From NCBI RefSeq assembly GCF_000701705.1, contig NZ_JNJP01000005.1:62001-126000 (forward strand): 64,000 nt of DNA, in the 5' to 3' direction. Source of the stretch: Bilophila wadsworthia ATCC 49260 (GTDB taxonomy: Bacteria > Desulfobacterota > Desulfovibrionia > Desulfovibrionales > Desulfovibrionaceae). Within the stretch, counting starts at the first letter, position 1; each line of letters opens with the position of its first letter. The notes beneath the pieces are model-generated. The model did no database searches and had not been told where the DNA came from. It saw only the letters and a program-made list of their open reading frames with translations. Shown here in pieces: positions 1-8,377 of this stretch. Both the position numbers and the translations under genes were made by a program.

Positions 1-928
1 ACATCGTTTCGGGCGAGAGGTCGCGCAGGTTCGCGTGGACGCTGTGCAGGTAGTCGATGTTCGCCGTCATGGCCTTGAGGACGCCCGTGATCACTTCGTC
101 GGGCTGATCCGCGCTGGTGATGAGCAGGAGCTGCGAGGAGACGGTGGGACAGTCTTCCTTCTGGAAGGAATAGGTGCCGGCGGGGATGGTCAGGGAAGAG
201 GTGCCGAGTTCCTTGTTCAGCTTTTCCTGATTGGCCGGATCGATGGGCAGCATGATCAGGTCATGCTTCTGGCCCAGTTCGTAAAAGCGGCTGGTGGGGA
301 ACTGGGAAACTTCGACGATGGCGTCCATCTGCCCGGCGTCCCAGAGGTCGGTCGCTTCGGGTCCGGGGATCTTGTGGACCTTGCCGCCCCACTTGGCGAT
401 GTCGCTGTAGGTGATGCCGTAGGTCTTGAGCAGCTCTTCCGTTGCTACGTCGATGAGCGTGCCCTGACGGTTGACGGTGATGCGCAAGGGAATCTTCTTG
501 TCCTTGATGTCCTGAATGGACTTGGCCCCGGTTTTGGCGTCCACGAAGAACTGGAGCGCATTGATGGGGTTCATCACCGCGACGAGGCGGAGATTGTCGA
601 GCTTGCGACCCTTGAACGGGGCTTCGCCCTTGATGGCCTTGAGGGTCAGGACGTCGGTCGCCAGCGCGAACTGGACTTCGCCCCGGCTGGTCATGACCTG
701 ATTGGGGCCGTCCTTGCCGGGTTCGGTGGTCACGCGGACATTGGGCATACTCCGCCGCAGGGTTTCGCCCACGCCTTCTGAAATGATGGCCCACAGGCCT
801 CCCGAGCCGCCGCCGAGGATCGTGAGGTTGTGGGTGTCCGCCGCCAGTGCGGCTTGCCGGACGCCCGGACCGAACGCCATCATCCCTGCCAGAGCCAGTG
901 CACATGCGAGACTTTTACGCCATTCCAT
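1..928 (-). CDS. TAXI-family TRAP transporter solute receptor (3' end outside window)
   Basis: The 309 visible codons begin with a signal peptide (MEWRKSLACALALAGMMAF...LAADT) followed by the TAXI-type opening TILGGGSGGLWAIISEGVGE and a periplasmic-binding-protein fold. Proteins of this family capture small organic acids or amino acids in the periplasm and hand them to a fused DctQM-type TRAP permease; that permease would lie beyond the left edge. The start at 928 is chosen because GGAGGAGA stands just upstream and the signal peptide follows at once. It is transcribed divergently from the LysR regulator at 1169, so that regulator probably controls it. The C terminus is not visible and the substrate cannot be told from the sequence. 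Confidence 0.85.
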   Translation of the reverse strand, partial: MEWRKSLACALALAGMMAFGPGVRQAALAADTHNLTILGGGSGGLWAIISEGVGETLRRSMPNVRVTTEPGKDGPNQVMTSRGEVQFALATDVLTLKAIKGEAPFKGRKLDNLRLVAVMNPINALQFFVDAKTGAKSIQDIKDKKIPLRITVNRQGTLIDVATEELLKTYGITYSDIAKWGGKVHKIPGPEATDLWDAGQMDAIVEVSQFPTSRFYELGQKHDLIMLPIDPANQEKLNKELGTSSLTIPAGTYSFQKEDCPTVSSQLLLITSADQPDEVITGVLKAMTANIDYLHSVHANLRDLSPETM

Positions 929-1024
929 AAGATTCTCCTCCGGGGGGGCGGTTTTGTCCCCTCCTCTTGCTTGTGTTTTTTAGAACATTTTGTGTATTCT
1001 GAGAAATATCTTTTTAGTCTGCAT

Positions 1025-1045
1025 TGCATACTTTTTTGATATGCA
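1025..1045. promoter_or_regulatory. Candidate LysR operator between divergent genes
   Basis: TGCATA (1025-1030) and TATGCA (1040-1045) form an inverted repeat separated by nine bases inside the 240-base gap between the TAXI receptor and the LysR gene. Size and position fit a LysR-type T-N11-A site. That it is bound by the neighbouring regulator is inference. Confidence 0.4.
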
Positions 1046-1168
1046 GATGCGGGAGAGGCGGCTCAGCATGGCGTGTGATAAAATCATTCGTTATTTGAGC
1101 AGAATAGATATGCACAGTGTAAGGGATGGATGCCGTGCGGCACGGGGCAGCGCGGAAGCGGGGTGGGC

Positions 1169-2086
1169 ATGGATTTGAAACGGCTAGAGTATTTTTGCGC
1201 GATTGTCGAAAAGGGACAGATCAGCAAAGCGGCGGAAGCCCTGCACATTTCGCAGCCTCCGTTGAGTATGCGCCTGAAGGAACTCGAAGAAGAGCTCGAT
1301 GTCCAGCTTATTTATCGAGAGGGGAAGGCGTGGCAGGTGACGCCGGAAGGGGAGGCCCTGTATCAGCGGGCGCAGTTTATCCTTTCCTATGTTGCGGGTC
1401 TGGAAAAGGATATTCGGGAAAGCCGGAACAAGGTCTCCGGCCTGGTGCGGATCGGGGTGTGCCCGCCGTGCCTCTCGCTGGCAAGTACACCCATTCCGGC
1501 CCTGAACCGGGAATTCCCGGATCTGCGCTTCCGGGTCTGGGTCATGGACAACCAGTCCCTCGAACGGCACATGCAGGAGCGGAATCTTGACTTCGCGCTG
1601 GTCCAGCTTCCGGTGCAGAACGCCAACTACGCCATGCTCCCGTTGGCGCGGCAGGAATTCGTTGCCGTGTATGGGCAGGGGGTTCCCCCGCCCGAGGCAC
1701 GATCCATCGGCGTTGAGGAACTGAGGGAAGCGCCGCTGATGCTCTCGCGGCGGCGTGACGGCGGAGGCGGCTATGATCTGATCATGCGCGCCTTTCAGGA
1801 TAAAGGGGTACGCCCCAACGTGGTCTTGGATTCGCAGGATACCCGCCTGCTGCACAAGCTGCTCCGACAGGGCATGTCCGCCGTAGCCATACTCCCCGAG
1901 CGGGAAGTGGCCGCCGGGACGTTGGAATCTTTCCCGATGCGTCGGCTGGACGTGCCCGGCCTCGACCTTGCGCCCGTACTCATCTGGCTGGAACATGCCT
2001 ATCTTTCCCGGACCGCCCGCCGGGTCATCCAGTGTCTGCACAAGGTCAACGCCGATCCCGGCGAACAACCGGATTTTGAGATATGA
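1169..2086 (+). CDS. LysR-family transcriptional regulator
   Basis: A protein of 305 residues, the normal LysR length. Residues 1-60 hold the winged helix-turn-helix (MDLKRLEYFCAIVEKGQISK, then AAEALHISQPPLSMRLKELE), and about 90-300 hold the periplasmic-binding-like effector domain. The ATG at 1169 was chosen over one at 1130 because family members begin almost exactly at the DLKxLExF motif. Divergent orientation to the TAXI receptor suggests it senses the transported substrate or a product of it and acts on the shared 240-base promoter region. A strong hairpin terminator begins five bases after its stop. The effector is unknown. Confidence 0.85.
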   Translation: MDLKRLEYFCAIVEKGQISKAAEALHISQPPLSMRLKELEEELDVQLIYREGKAWQVTPEGEALYQRAQFILSYVAGLEKDIRESRNKVSGLVRIGVCPPCLSLASTPIPALNREFPDLRFRVWVMDNQSLERHMQERNLDFALVQLPVQNANYAMLPLARQEFVAVYGQGVPPPEARSIGVEELREAPLMLSRRRDGGGGYDLIMRAFQDKGVRPNVVLDSQDTRLLHKLLRQGMSAVAILPEREVAAGTLESFPMRRLDVPGLDLAPVLIWLEHAYLSRTARRVIQCLHKVNADPGEQPDFEI

Positions 2087-2091
2087 AAAAG

Positions 2092-2144
2092 GGCTGTCTG
2101 TCACGGAAAACGGCGGCCCGCGCCGCTTTTCGCGGCAGACAGCC
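2092..2144 (+). terminator. Hairpin terminator after the LysR gene
   Basis: GGCTGTCTG (2092-2100) pairs exactly with CAGACAGCC (2136-2144), and the interior holds a second GC-rich stem with GAAAA/TTTTC arms. A T-rich stretch follows. It starts five bases after the LysR stop. Confidence 0.6.
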
Positions 2145-2218
2145 GTACATTTTGTTTGCGTTTCTCCGCAACGGTGAACGTATCGTAACACGTGCTGCTT
2201 TTAGGGCTTTTACCAGAG

Positions 2219-2258
2219 AAAAAAGCGGCTTCCTCCGGGTAATCCGAAGAAAGCCACT
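2219..2258 (-). terminator. Rho-independent terminator for the SNF2 gene
   Basis: Read on the minus strand, 2258-2244 and 2238-2224 form a 15-bp stem with three G-U wobbles, followed directly by six U (2224-2219). It lies about 138 bases beyond the SNF2 stop and faces the LysR transcript. Confidence 0.7.
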
Positions 2259-2323
2259 TCTGCAAACAAACCGGGGCATCCCGTACTGATGGTCTGCCGA
2301 AAATCGGAAAGCGGCTCCACTTT

Positions 2324-2344
2324 GGAGTGCGAACTCCTTTTTTT
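2324..2344 (+). terminator. Short hairpin with T7 tract
   Basis: GGAGT-GCGA-ACTCC followed by TTTTTTT. The stem is only five base pairs but the T tract is complete. It is probably a back-up terminator for plus-strand transcription running towards the SNF2 gene. Confidence 0.55.
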
Positions 2345-2395
2345 GTGGGCTGCCAGCAGGTTATCGCCTTACAAATTTCATGGTGAGATACGCCG

Positions 2396-5300
2396 TTATC
2401 TGCGGATCAGATCCATGAGTTCGGCTTCGCTCAAGGGCACGTCCGTGCCTTCGAGGACGTCGGCGGCGAGGGCGCGCTTGGAACGGTGGAGCTTGAGGAT
2501 GGACTCCTCCACGGTCCCGCGCGCGACCAGCCGGTAGACGGTCACGGGGCGTTGCTGCCCGAGGCGGTAGGCTCGGTCGGACGCCTGATCCTCCACGGCG
2601 GGGTTCCACCACGGGTCAAGATGGATCACGTAGTCGGCGGCGGTAAGGTTGAGCCCCTGCCCGCCCGCCTTCAGGCTGATGAGGAAGAGATCGCCCTTGC
2701 CCGACTGGAATGCCGCCACAGCCGCCTGGCGTTCCCGGTCGGGCGTGGAGCCGTCCAGATACTGATATCCGTATCCGGCGGCATCGAGCAGGCGGCGGGC
2801 CTCGGAAAGGCAGCCCACGAACTGGCTGAACACCAGCGCCTTGTGTCCGCCCCGCACGAGTTCTTCCACCAATTCCATAAAAGCCGAGAGCTTCGCGCCC
2901 GTGAGGCTGGTGCCGGGATCGATGAGCGCGGGGGCGCAGCAGGCCCGGCGCAGCTTCATCAACTCGGTCAGGATGCTGAATTTCTGGGAACCTTCGGCAT
3001 CCTCTTGCTTGGCGGCCTCCAGCGAGGCGAGGGCATTACGGCGCAGCGCCTCGTAGAAAGCCCGTTCATCGTCGGGGAGATCCACTTCGATAACCTGTTC
3101 CGTGCGCGGGGGAAGTTCCGTAAGGACTTCACTTTTGGTGCGGCGCAGGATGAAGGGCCGGACAAGCGCGCGCAGGGCTTGCCGGGCGGCGGACTGGCCT
3201 TCCGAAACGGCGTTTTCCTCCGTGGACGGCGCGGATGCGGCGGCAAACCGTTTCTGGAACGATTGCCGCGTACCGAGCAGGCCGGGATTGATCAGGTTGA
3301 ACAGGCTCCAAAGATCCTCAAGGCGGTTTTCGATGGGCGTGCCCGTGAGCGCCACGCGGAAGGCTGCCGGAATCTGGCGGCTGGCCCGGGCGCGGCGGGT
3401 GTCGGCGTTCTTGAGCGCTTGCGCTTCATCGAAAACGGCCACCTGCCACTCGCGCCCGGAGAGGCATTTGGCTTCCGTATGCAGCAGCCCGTAGCTTGCG
3501 ACGAGCACGTCGCCGGGGCCGAGGGCCCCCACCAGTGCGGCCCGGTCGCCGGGGCCGAAACGGTGCACCGAGAGCGTGGGCGCGAAGCGGTCGAGTTCGT
3601 TTTCCCAGTTGTGGCAGACGGATGTGGGCGCAATGATGATCGACGGCCCCATCTCGGCCTGCGCCAACAGCACGGCGATGGTCTGCACGGTCTTGCCGAG
3701 CCCCATATCGTCCGCAAGACAGGCTCCCGCGCCCCAGCGGGCCAGCCGGGACATCCAGACATAGCCGTCAAGCTGGTAGTCGCGCAGCTCCGCCCGCAGC
3801 GTCGACGGCACGGCGGGCGTACCGCCGGGCAGCCGGATGCGGCCAAGCCAGCTTTCCCATGTGGCGTCGCCCTTGACCTCCGCCCCGTCAAGCAGATCGT
3901 ACACCGTATCCGCCGCCAGCGGATGCACCCGGAGGCTTGCGCCGTCGCGTTCAGCCAGCCGTTCCAGCCGATCAAGCTGTTGCCGGAATTGCTTGGTCAG
4001 GGCGAGGAACGCGCCGTCCCCAAGGGGTACAAAACGGCCTTTCGACTGCGCGAGGCGTTCCAGCACCTGCGCCATATCCAGCACCAGAGACTCGTTGACC
4101 GCGATCTGCCCGTGCAGCTGGAACCAGTCGCGTGAATGGCGCACATCCACAGTGAGCCGTGCCGTCGAAACCTGCGGGCAGACCCGGAGTTTCTCTCCTT
4201 CGGGCCATTCCAGTTCCGGGCCGGCCTGTTCCAGTTCGAGAAGGCAATCCAAAGCCTCTTCAATATCTTCAATGCACCACGGGCCGATGCCGCCACGTTC
4301 GCGCAAGGTCGGGCAGGCACGCACAAGGGCCCTCGCCGCGTGGATTTCCTCTTCGAAATCCCGTTCCGCGCGCACGGCGCGGCCTTCGACCTCCGCCAAC
4401 GGGGCCACCGGGCCGTCGCCCACAGGGAATGCCGGGGTGCCGGGCATCCCGAACGGACGCACGTGCAATGCGGCTTCAATGCCTGTACCGAGGGGGCGCA
4501 GGCGCACCAGCAGCCGGACCGATGCGGATACCTCTTCGGCCCGGATGACCGGGCGTACGACGTCTTCGTCCAGATTCCTGATCAGTTCCAACACCCTGGG
4601 GCCGCCTTCCGTGGGAACGCTCAGCCCATGCTCTCCAAGCAGATCGGCGGTGCCTTCCAGACGTCCCGGAAGATAATAGAGAATATAGGATCGCGGGGCT
4701 GCTTCCACGCACTGCATTTCCCCGCGCGGCATCCACCGCGAGAGCGCAAGGCTGTACCCGTTGCGCTCCTGCCGCACGACCAGTTCCACAGGTTTGCAGG
4801 CCAGCGAGATGGGCACGCGGTCCGACGCCCGGAGCAGGTTCGGATGGCCCGCCAGCGCGGGAAGCGCCCGGTACGGGTCGGCCTCGCAGGTCGTGCCGTT
4901 CCATGACCGCGACCAGCGCAAGGTGGCGAGCACGGAACGATCCTGTTCGGTGAGCCAGTCCAGCGTTTCGGATTCCTCGTGCAGCCGTTTGAGGGAAATG
5001 GCGCGCCCGGCGGTCCAGTCCTCGCCTTTGGAAGACTGTTCCAAGGCTTCCACGCGGAAACGCTCGGTATCCACGAGCCATGCGATGCGCTTTTTGGCTT
5101 TTTCTTTTACCACAGGCTGTTGCAGCTTGTGCACCAGCGCTTCGAAGACCCGCTCCCAATTTTCGCGGCGGTCCAGAAAATCGGTAAGCCGGACATGGCG
5201 TATCGGGAAGCCTTCGATCCATGCCTTCCACGGCCCTTGCGGGCGGAGGCGGGCCAGCGTTTCCGCGAACAGGCAGGCCGTGAGCGGCAGTATGCCTTTG

Positions 5301-6427
5301 AGCCGTTCAAACTGGCGTTCCGTGGGGCGGTCATCGTGCGAACCGTCATCAAGGCTGGCGTCCACGGCCCGGAAAACAGCCTCGGAGAGCGGATCGGAAG
5401 GCAGATCTTCAATGCGTTTGAGCATGGCGGCTTCGGAGCGTCCGTTGGCGAGGCCGAGAAGCGCCTTTGCAGCCGCAAGCCCTTTATAAGCGGGTTGGCG
5501 GGGGGACAGTTCGTGCAGTATGGCGGCGCATTCTTCGCGGAGTTCCGGCTGATCGGCGCGGATCAGGGCCAGCGCGAAGCACAGACCGCCGGGGCCGGGC
5601 AGGTTCGCCTTGCGTTTGCCGCGGGTCTTGCGGAAGCGTTTTTGTGCTTCCCGGAGCGCGGGCACGGCGTCCCCGCCTTCCAGGAAGGCGATGATGCCCT
5701 GAAACAGGGGGCCCCTGAATTCCGTCCTGTCGAGCAGCAGCGGCACAATCTGGGCGCGGGCTTCCGCGTAGCGTCCGGCGAGCGCGTCGAACAGGATCAG
5801 TGCCGGGCAGGGAGGCAGATCCGCCAGTGAGGAGCGCAGTTGCGGCAAAACGTCCAGGCAGTTGCGTAGGTTTCTGGTGATGCTCCCTGCCTCGACGAGC
5901 GGAATGAGGTTGTTGGTGATCACGTCCAGCCTCATGCGCGGAGGGAGTGCGGCCAGCCAGCCCGGATCGGTGGGGGTATCGGCAAACTGCCCGACGAAGG
6001 GATGGTTGCCGCCTTCCTCCATCGCTTGTGCGTCAAGCCGGGCCCTTTCATAGGCCTTGAGATCCCGTTCATATACGGCAAGGCGTAGCCTCAAGGCGGC
6101 GGTATGGATGCCTGCCCCCCGTTCCAGCACCTTCCGCACCGCCGGGGCCATGCGTTGCAGGCCCTCTATACAGAGATCATGCTCGAATTCCGCAACGACG
6201 CGGTCCTTGTCGTCGGTGAGCCCCATCTGGCGCAGGGTGTGGAGTGCGGTTCTGATATCCCCGGCGTTCCAGACCTGCCCGCGCGGCGGCTGGACACCCG
6301 CCTCACGCAGGCATTCCGGCAGGAGCGAACGCGAGAACCCGCCCGTTACGGCCTTGAGCTGCAGCAGCAGTCGGTACGGTTCCGACAGCTCCACGTACCG
6401 CTGCCGCAGGGATTTGAGTGGATTCAT
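2396..6427 (-). CDS. SNF2-family DNA-dependent ATPase (DEAD/DEAH helicase-like), large
   Basis: 1343 residues. The C-terminal third is a complete SNF2 motor: the Q/Ia region (LRDYQLDGYVWMSRL), Walker A DDMGLGKT near residue 905, DEAQ motif II near 1000, LTGTPIENRLEDLWSLFNL, the helicase C half with QYLDGSTPDRERQ, and a final LDPWWNPAVEDQASDRAYRLGQ. These enzymes move along double-stranded DNA to remodel protein-DNA complexes. The first 850 or so residues are Arg- and Leu-rich with no domain I can name, and I see no SWIM zinc-finger cysteine pattern. The reading frame stays open 166 codons upstream, but the ATG at 6427 with GGAGCTCCC in front is preferred because the upstream part translates hairpin repeats. 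It stands alone, convergent with LysR. It could serve repair, transcription recycling or phage defence. Confidence 0.85.
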   Translation of the reverse strand: MNPLKSLRQRYVELSEPYRLLLQLKAVTGGFSRSLLPECLREAGVQPPRGQVWNAGDIRTALHTLRQMGLTDDKDRVVAEFEHDLCIEGLQRMAPAVRKVLERGAGIHTAALRLRLAVYERDLKAYERARLDAQAMEEGGNHPFVGQFADTPTDPGWLAALPPRMRLDVITNNLIPLVEAGSITRNLRNCLDVLPQLRSSLADLPPCPALILFDALAGRYAEARAQIVPLLLDRTEFRGPLFQGIIAFLEGGDAVPALREAQKRFRKTRGKRKANLPGPGGLCFALALIRADQPELREECAAILHELSPRQPAYKGLAAAKALLGLANGRSEAAMLKRIEDLPSDPLSEAVFRAVDASLDDGSHDDRPTERQFERLKGILPLTACLFAETLARLRPQGPWKAWIEGFPIRHVRLTDFLDRRENWERVFEALVHKLQQPVVKEKAKKRIAWLVDTERFRVEALEQSSKGEDWTAGRAISLKRLHEESETLDWLTEQDRSVLATLRWSRSWNGTTCEADPYRALPALAGHPNLLRASDRVPISLACKPVELVVRQERNGYSLALSRWMPRGEMQCVEAAPRSYILYYLPGRLEGTADLLGEHGLSVPTEGGPRVLELIRNLDEDVVRPVIRAEEVSASVRLLVRLRPLGTGIEAALHVRPFGMPGTPAFPVGDGPVAPLAEVEGRAVRAERDFEEEIHAARALVRACPTLRERGGIGPWCIEDIEEALDCLLELEQAGPELEWPEGEKLRVCPQVSTARLTVDVRHSRDWFQLHGQIAVNESLVLDMAQVLERLAQSKGRFVPLGDGAFLALTKQFRQQLDRLERLAERDGASLRVHPLAADTVYDLLDGAEVKGDATWESWLGRIRLPGGTPAVPSTLRAELRDYQLDGYVWMSRLARWGAGACLADDMGLGKTVQTIAVLLAQAEMGPSIIIAPTSVCHNWENELDRFAPTLSVHRFGPGDRAALVGALGPGDVLVASYGLLHTEAKCLSGREWQVAVFDEAQALKNADTRRARASRQIPAAFRVALTGTPIENRLEDLWSLFNLINPGLLGTRQSFQKRFAAASAPSTEENAVSEGQSAARQALRALVRPFILRRTKSEVLTELPPRTEQVIEVDLPDDERAFYEALRRNALASLEAAKQEDAEGSQKFSILTELMKLRRACCAPALIDPGTSLTGAKLSAFMELVEELVRGGHKALVFSQFVGCLSEARRLLDAAGYGYQYLDGSTPDRERQAAVAAFQSGKGDLFLISLKAGGQGLNLTAADYVIHLDPWWNPAVEDQASDRAYRLGQQRPVTVYRLVARGTVEESILKLHRSKRALAADVLEGTDVPLSEAELMDLIRR

Positions 6428-6840
6428 GGGAGCTCCTTGGGGGCGGGGAGGATATATCCCTCTCCTCTCATCCCCTAAACTTTTCAACTTTATCGAATCC
6501 CTGTTCACTGCTTTTGCTGTGAATGGAGGTGTCTTTTCCGTTGTTGCGGATTTGTAGAACCATGCAAAAGTACGGTCGGCTGCGGGAGCGGATGTGATGC
6601 CCGGACAGCGGGATACAGTACGCTGTTTTTGTATGGTTAGGGGAGCATCCGTTTTGAAATGGTAATGGTATTCCGTTTCAAAAGAGAACGGCATTGAGGG
6701 GATATTGATTTCGGAAAGATGGACATGCCTCAATCCTCGAACGTATGTAATGGATGTTAAAACAGTTTTTACATTTTTTTGCTCGGGCAAAGACGATGGT
6801 CGGCCCTTTACGTCAAACGGAGCCGACCTGATGCCCGCAT
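6428..6840. other. Gene-free stretch upstream of the SNF2 gene
   Basis: No convincing gene on either strand. It is AT-richer than its surroundings near 6480-6560 and probably carries the SNF2 promoter. Near 6440-6490 is a weak pyrimidine-rich stretch ending CCCCTAAACTTTTC, which looks like a decayed copy of the hairpin repeat described at 6841-6925. Confidence 0.5.
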
Positions 6841-6925
6841 ACAAAAGTCTTTGGGGTGGGAGCGGGGAGGTTTGGAGGGGAGAGGGAGGGGCTTTCTCCA
6901 GAAAGCCCCTCCCTCTCCCCTCCAA
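6841..6925 (-). repeat. Polypurine hairpin repeat, copy A (3' of mobA)
   Basis: Bases 6872-6897 and 6900-6925 form a perfect 26-bp stem with a two-base loop. One arm is almost pure G/A, the other C/T. On the minus strand the stem is followed by ACCTCCCC, more pyrimidines and AAAGACTTTT. It starts 21 bases after the mobA stop, so it probably ends that transcript. Related copies are at 9125-9209, 9440-9502 and 59048-59116. Confidence 0.85.
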
Positions 6926-6946
6926 GTCTTCTCTTCCTTCCCGTCT

Positions 6947-7546
6947 CTACATCCCGTCCCTCCTCATCAGCTCCGCGAGGCGGCGGGCGATTTCAAAGTC
7001 GGCGGGATAGTTGATGTTGAAAAAGGGCAAGGCTTCCGAGCGCGAGTAGGGGACATGGGTGCGCAGCTCTTCGGGGATGACCACGCTGAACTTGCGGATA
7101 CCCTGTTCCCACGCGGCATCGAACCAAGGCAGACACGCGGGCTCGTACACCGCTACCAGCGCTTCGATGAATCCCGTTTCCTCTTGCTGATACGTGGTCA
7201 TGATGGTGCCGGGCAAACGGGCTTCCCGCGCATCGAGCAGGCGGCGAAGCGTCGGGCCGTCCATGAACGGCAGATCGCAGGAGAGGACCAATATGGGCTT
7301 TTGCAGGCGGCGCAGTGCCGAATAGACCCCGCCGAACGGCCCCTGACGATCCACCTCGTCGGGAATGGCCTTGAAGGGGGCGGCGTCTTCGGGGGCGCGG
7401 CAGGAGACGAACACGTCGTCCGTGAAGCCGCCGAGCAGCTCCACCGTGCGCTCAAGCATGTCCTTGCCGTCGCCGTGAATCGAGAGACGAAGCTTGTTCC
7501 GCCCCATGCGGGACGACAGGCCACCCGCCATGACTATTCCGTACAC
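6947..7546 (-). CDS. mobA: Molybdenum cofactor guanylyltransferase (MobA-like)
   Basis: 199 residues, the usual MobA size. The nucleotide-binding signature GGLSSRMGRNK lies at residues 8-18, and VLSCDLPFMDGPTLRRLLD in the middle is the D-containing Mg/GTP site of the family. MobA joins GMP to molybdopterin to give the bis-MGD cofactor that formate dehydrogenase needs, which fits its place behind the fdh genes. I chose the GTG at 7546 (GGGGAGG four bases upstream, VYGIVMAGG start) because the signature must lie close to the N terminus; a longer reading from 7753 would add about 69 unlikely residues. A terminator separates it from the cytochrome gene, so it may have its own promoter or depend on read-through. 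MobA and CTP-type MocA homologues are hard to separate by eye. Confidence 0.8.
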   Translation of the reverse strand: MYGIVMAGGLSSRMGRNKLRLSIHGDGKDMLERTVELLGGFTDDVFVSCRAPEDAAPFKAIPDEVDRQGPFGGVYSALRRLQKPILVLSCDLPFMDGPTLRRLLDAREARLPGTIMTTYQQEETGFIEALVAVYEPACLPWFDAAWEQGIRKFSVVIPEELRTHVPYSRSEALPFFNINYPADFEIARRLAELMRRDGM

Positions 7547-7806
7547 GATGCCTCCCCGGCGGTACCTCTCAAGAGGATGGGAATGCGCTGATGTCTGGCT
7601 CTTTGTATCATATTCTCGGCTGGAGGCAAAACGGTTGCGGAAAAAAGGGCGTGCTCGTGACAAAGGGAACAGACAGGGGCTGGCTAAGTATTTTTTCCAA
7701 AAAAGTTTCTTTGGACAAGGGGCGGAATCCGTTGCGGAGATGGAAATCGGCAAACATCGGCGGACGGGGCAAAGGCTCTTGAGAGCGGATACACCGGCCT
7801 TTTCCG

Positions 7807-7841
7807 AAAAAAGGCGACTTCCCTTTGTGGAAAGCCGCCTT
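7807..7841 (-). terminator. Rho-independent terminator between the cytochrome gene and mobA
   Basis: On the minus strand 7841-7829 and 7823-7811 make a 13-bp stem (two G-U pairs, five-base loop) followed by a U6 tract (7812-7807). It lies 33 bases after the cytochrome stop. The rest of the 327-base gap 7547-7873 shows no gene and should hold any separate mobA promoter. Confidence 0.75.
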
Positions 7842-7873
7842 GTCCATAGACGGGAACCCGCTATGGCGGGGGG

Positions 7874-8353
7874 TTAGTTCAACGTCTTTTCAGCAACGGC
7901 CGGAGCCTTGGGATCCTTCTGAGCCTTTTCGTGGCAGGGCAAGCAACCCTTTTGGAACCCTGTGTACTGCTTACGCTTTTTCATATGGCAACCGTAGCAG
8001 GAATGATCGCTGTCCTTGGCGTGGAACGCTTTGAAGAGGCTCGGGGCGACGCCGTCGTCGCCACGGGGCACGGAGTGGCATTCCTCGCTCGCGCCGCAGG
8101 AGACGTACTTGGCGTCGATGTCGGAAGGCAGCGCGTGGTGGCAGGTCTGGCAACGGACGCGCCGGTGCGACGAGTGGTTGAACACGACATCCATCTTCTG
8201 CTTTCCGCCGGTCGCCTCAATGGTGATGGGATTGCGGATAACTTTGCCGACCTCCTTGATATCGCTGACGCCTTTGGGTTCTTCGTCATCGGCGGCGAAA
8301 GCGGGGACACACAGGAGACAGGCCACGGCAAGGGTCAAGAGTTCCTTTCTCAC
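7874..8353 (-). CDS. Periplasmic multihaem cytochrome c (c3-like), formate dehydrogenase partner
   Basis: 159 residues with a cleavable signal peptide (MRKELLTLAVACLLCVPAFA). Canonical haem-binding motifs are C68QTCH, C119YGCH and C137LPCH. A fourth possible site, C86GASEECH, has five residues between the cysteines instead of two or four. Spare histidines (H60, H63, H73, H111) could give bis-His ligation as in class III cytochromes c3. It would accept electrons from FdhAB in the periplasm and pass them to the membrane or to other cytochromes. The start is GTG at 8353 with CGGAG nine bases upstream, 24 bases after fdhB. In related sulfate reducers a cytochrome c3 is encoded in the same place in the fdh operon, which supports the role. 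Confidence 0.85.
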   Translation of the reverse strand: MRKELLTLAVACLLCVPAFAADDEEPKGVSDIKEVGKVIRNPITIEATGGKQKMDVVFNHSSHRRVRCQTCHHALPSDIDAKYVSCGASEECHSVPRGDDGVAPSLFKAFHAKDSDHSCYGCHMKKRKQYTGFQKGCLPCHEKAQKDPKAPAVAEKTLN

Positions 8354-8377
8354 GTTTACAACTCCGGGTGCTGAGGA

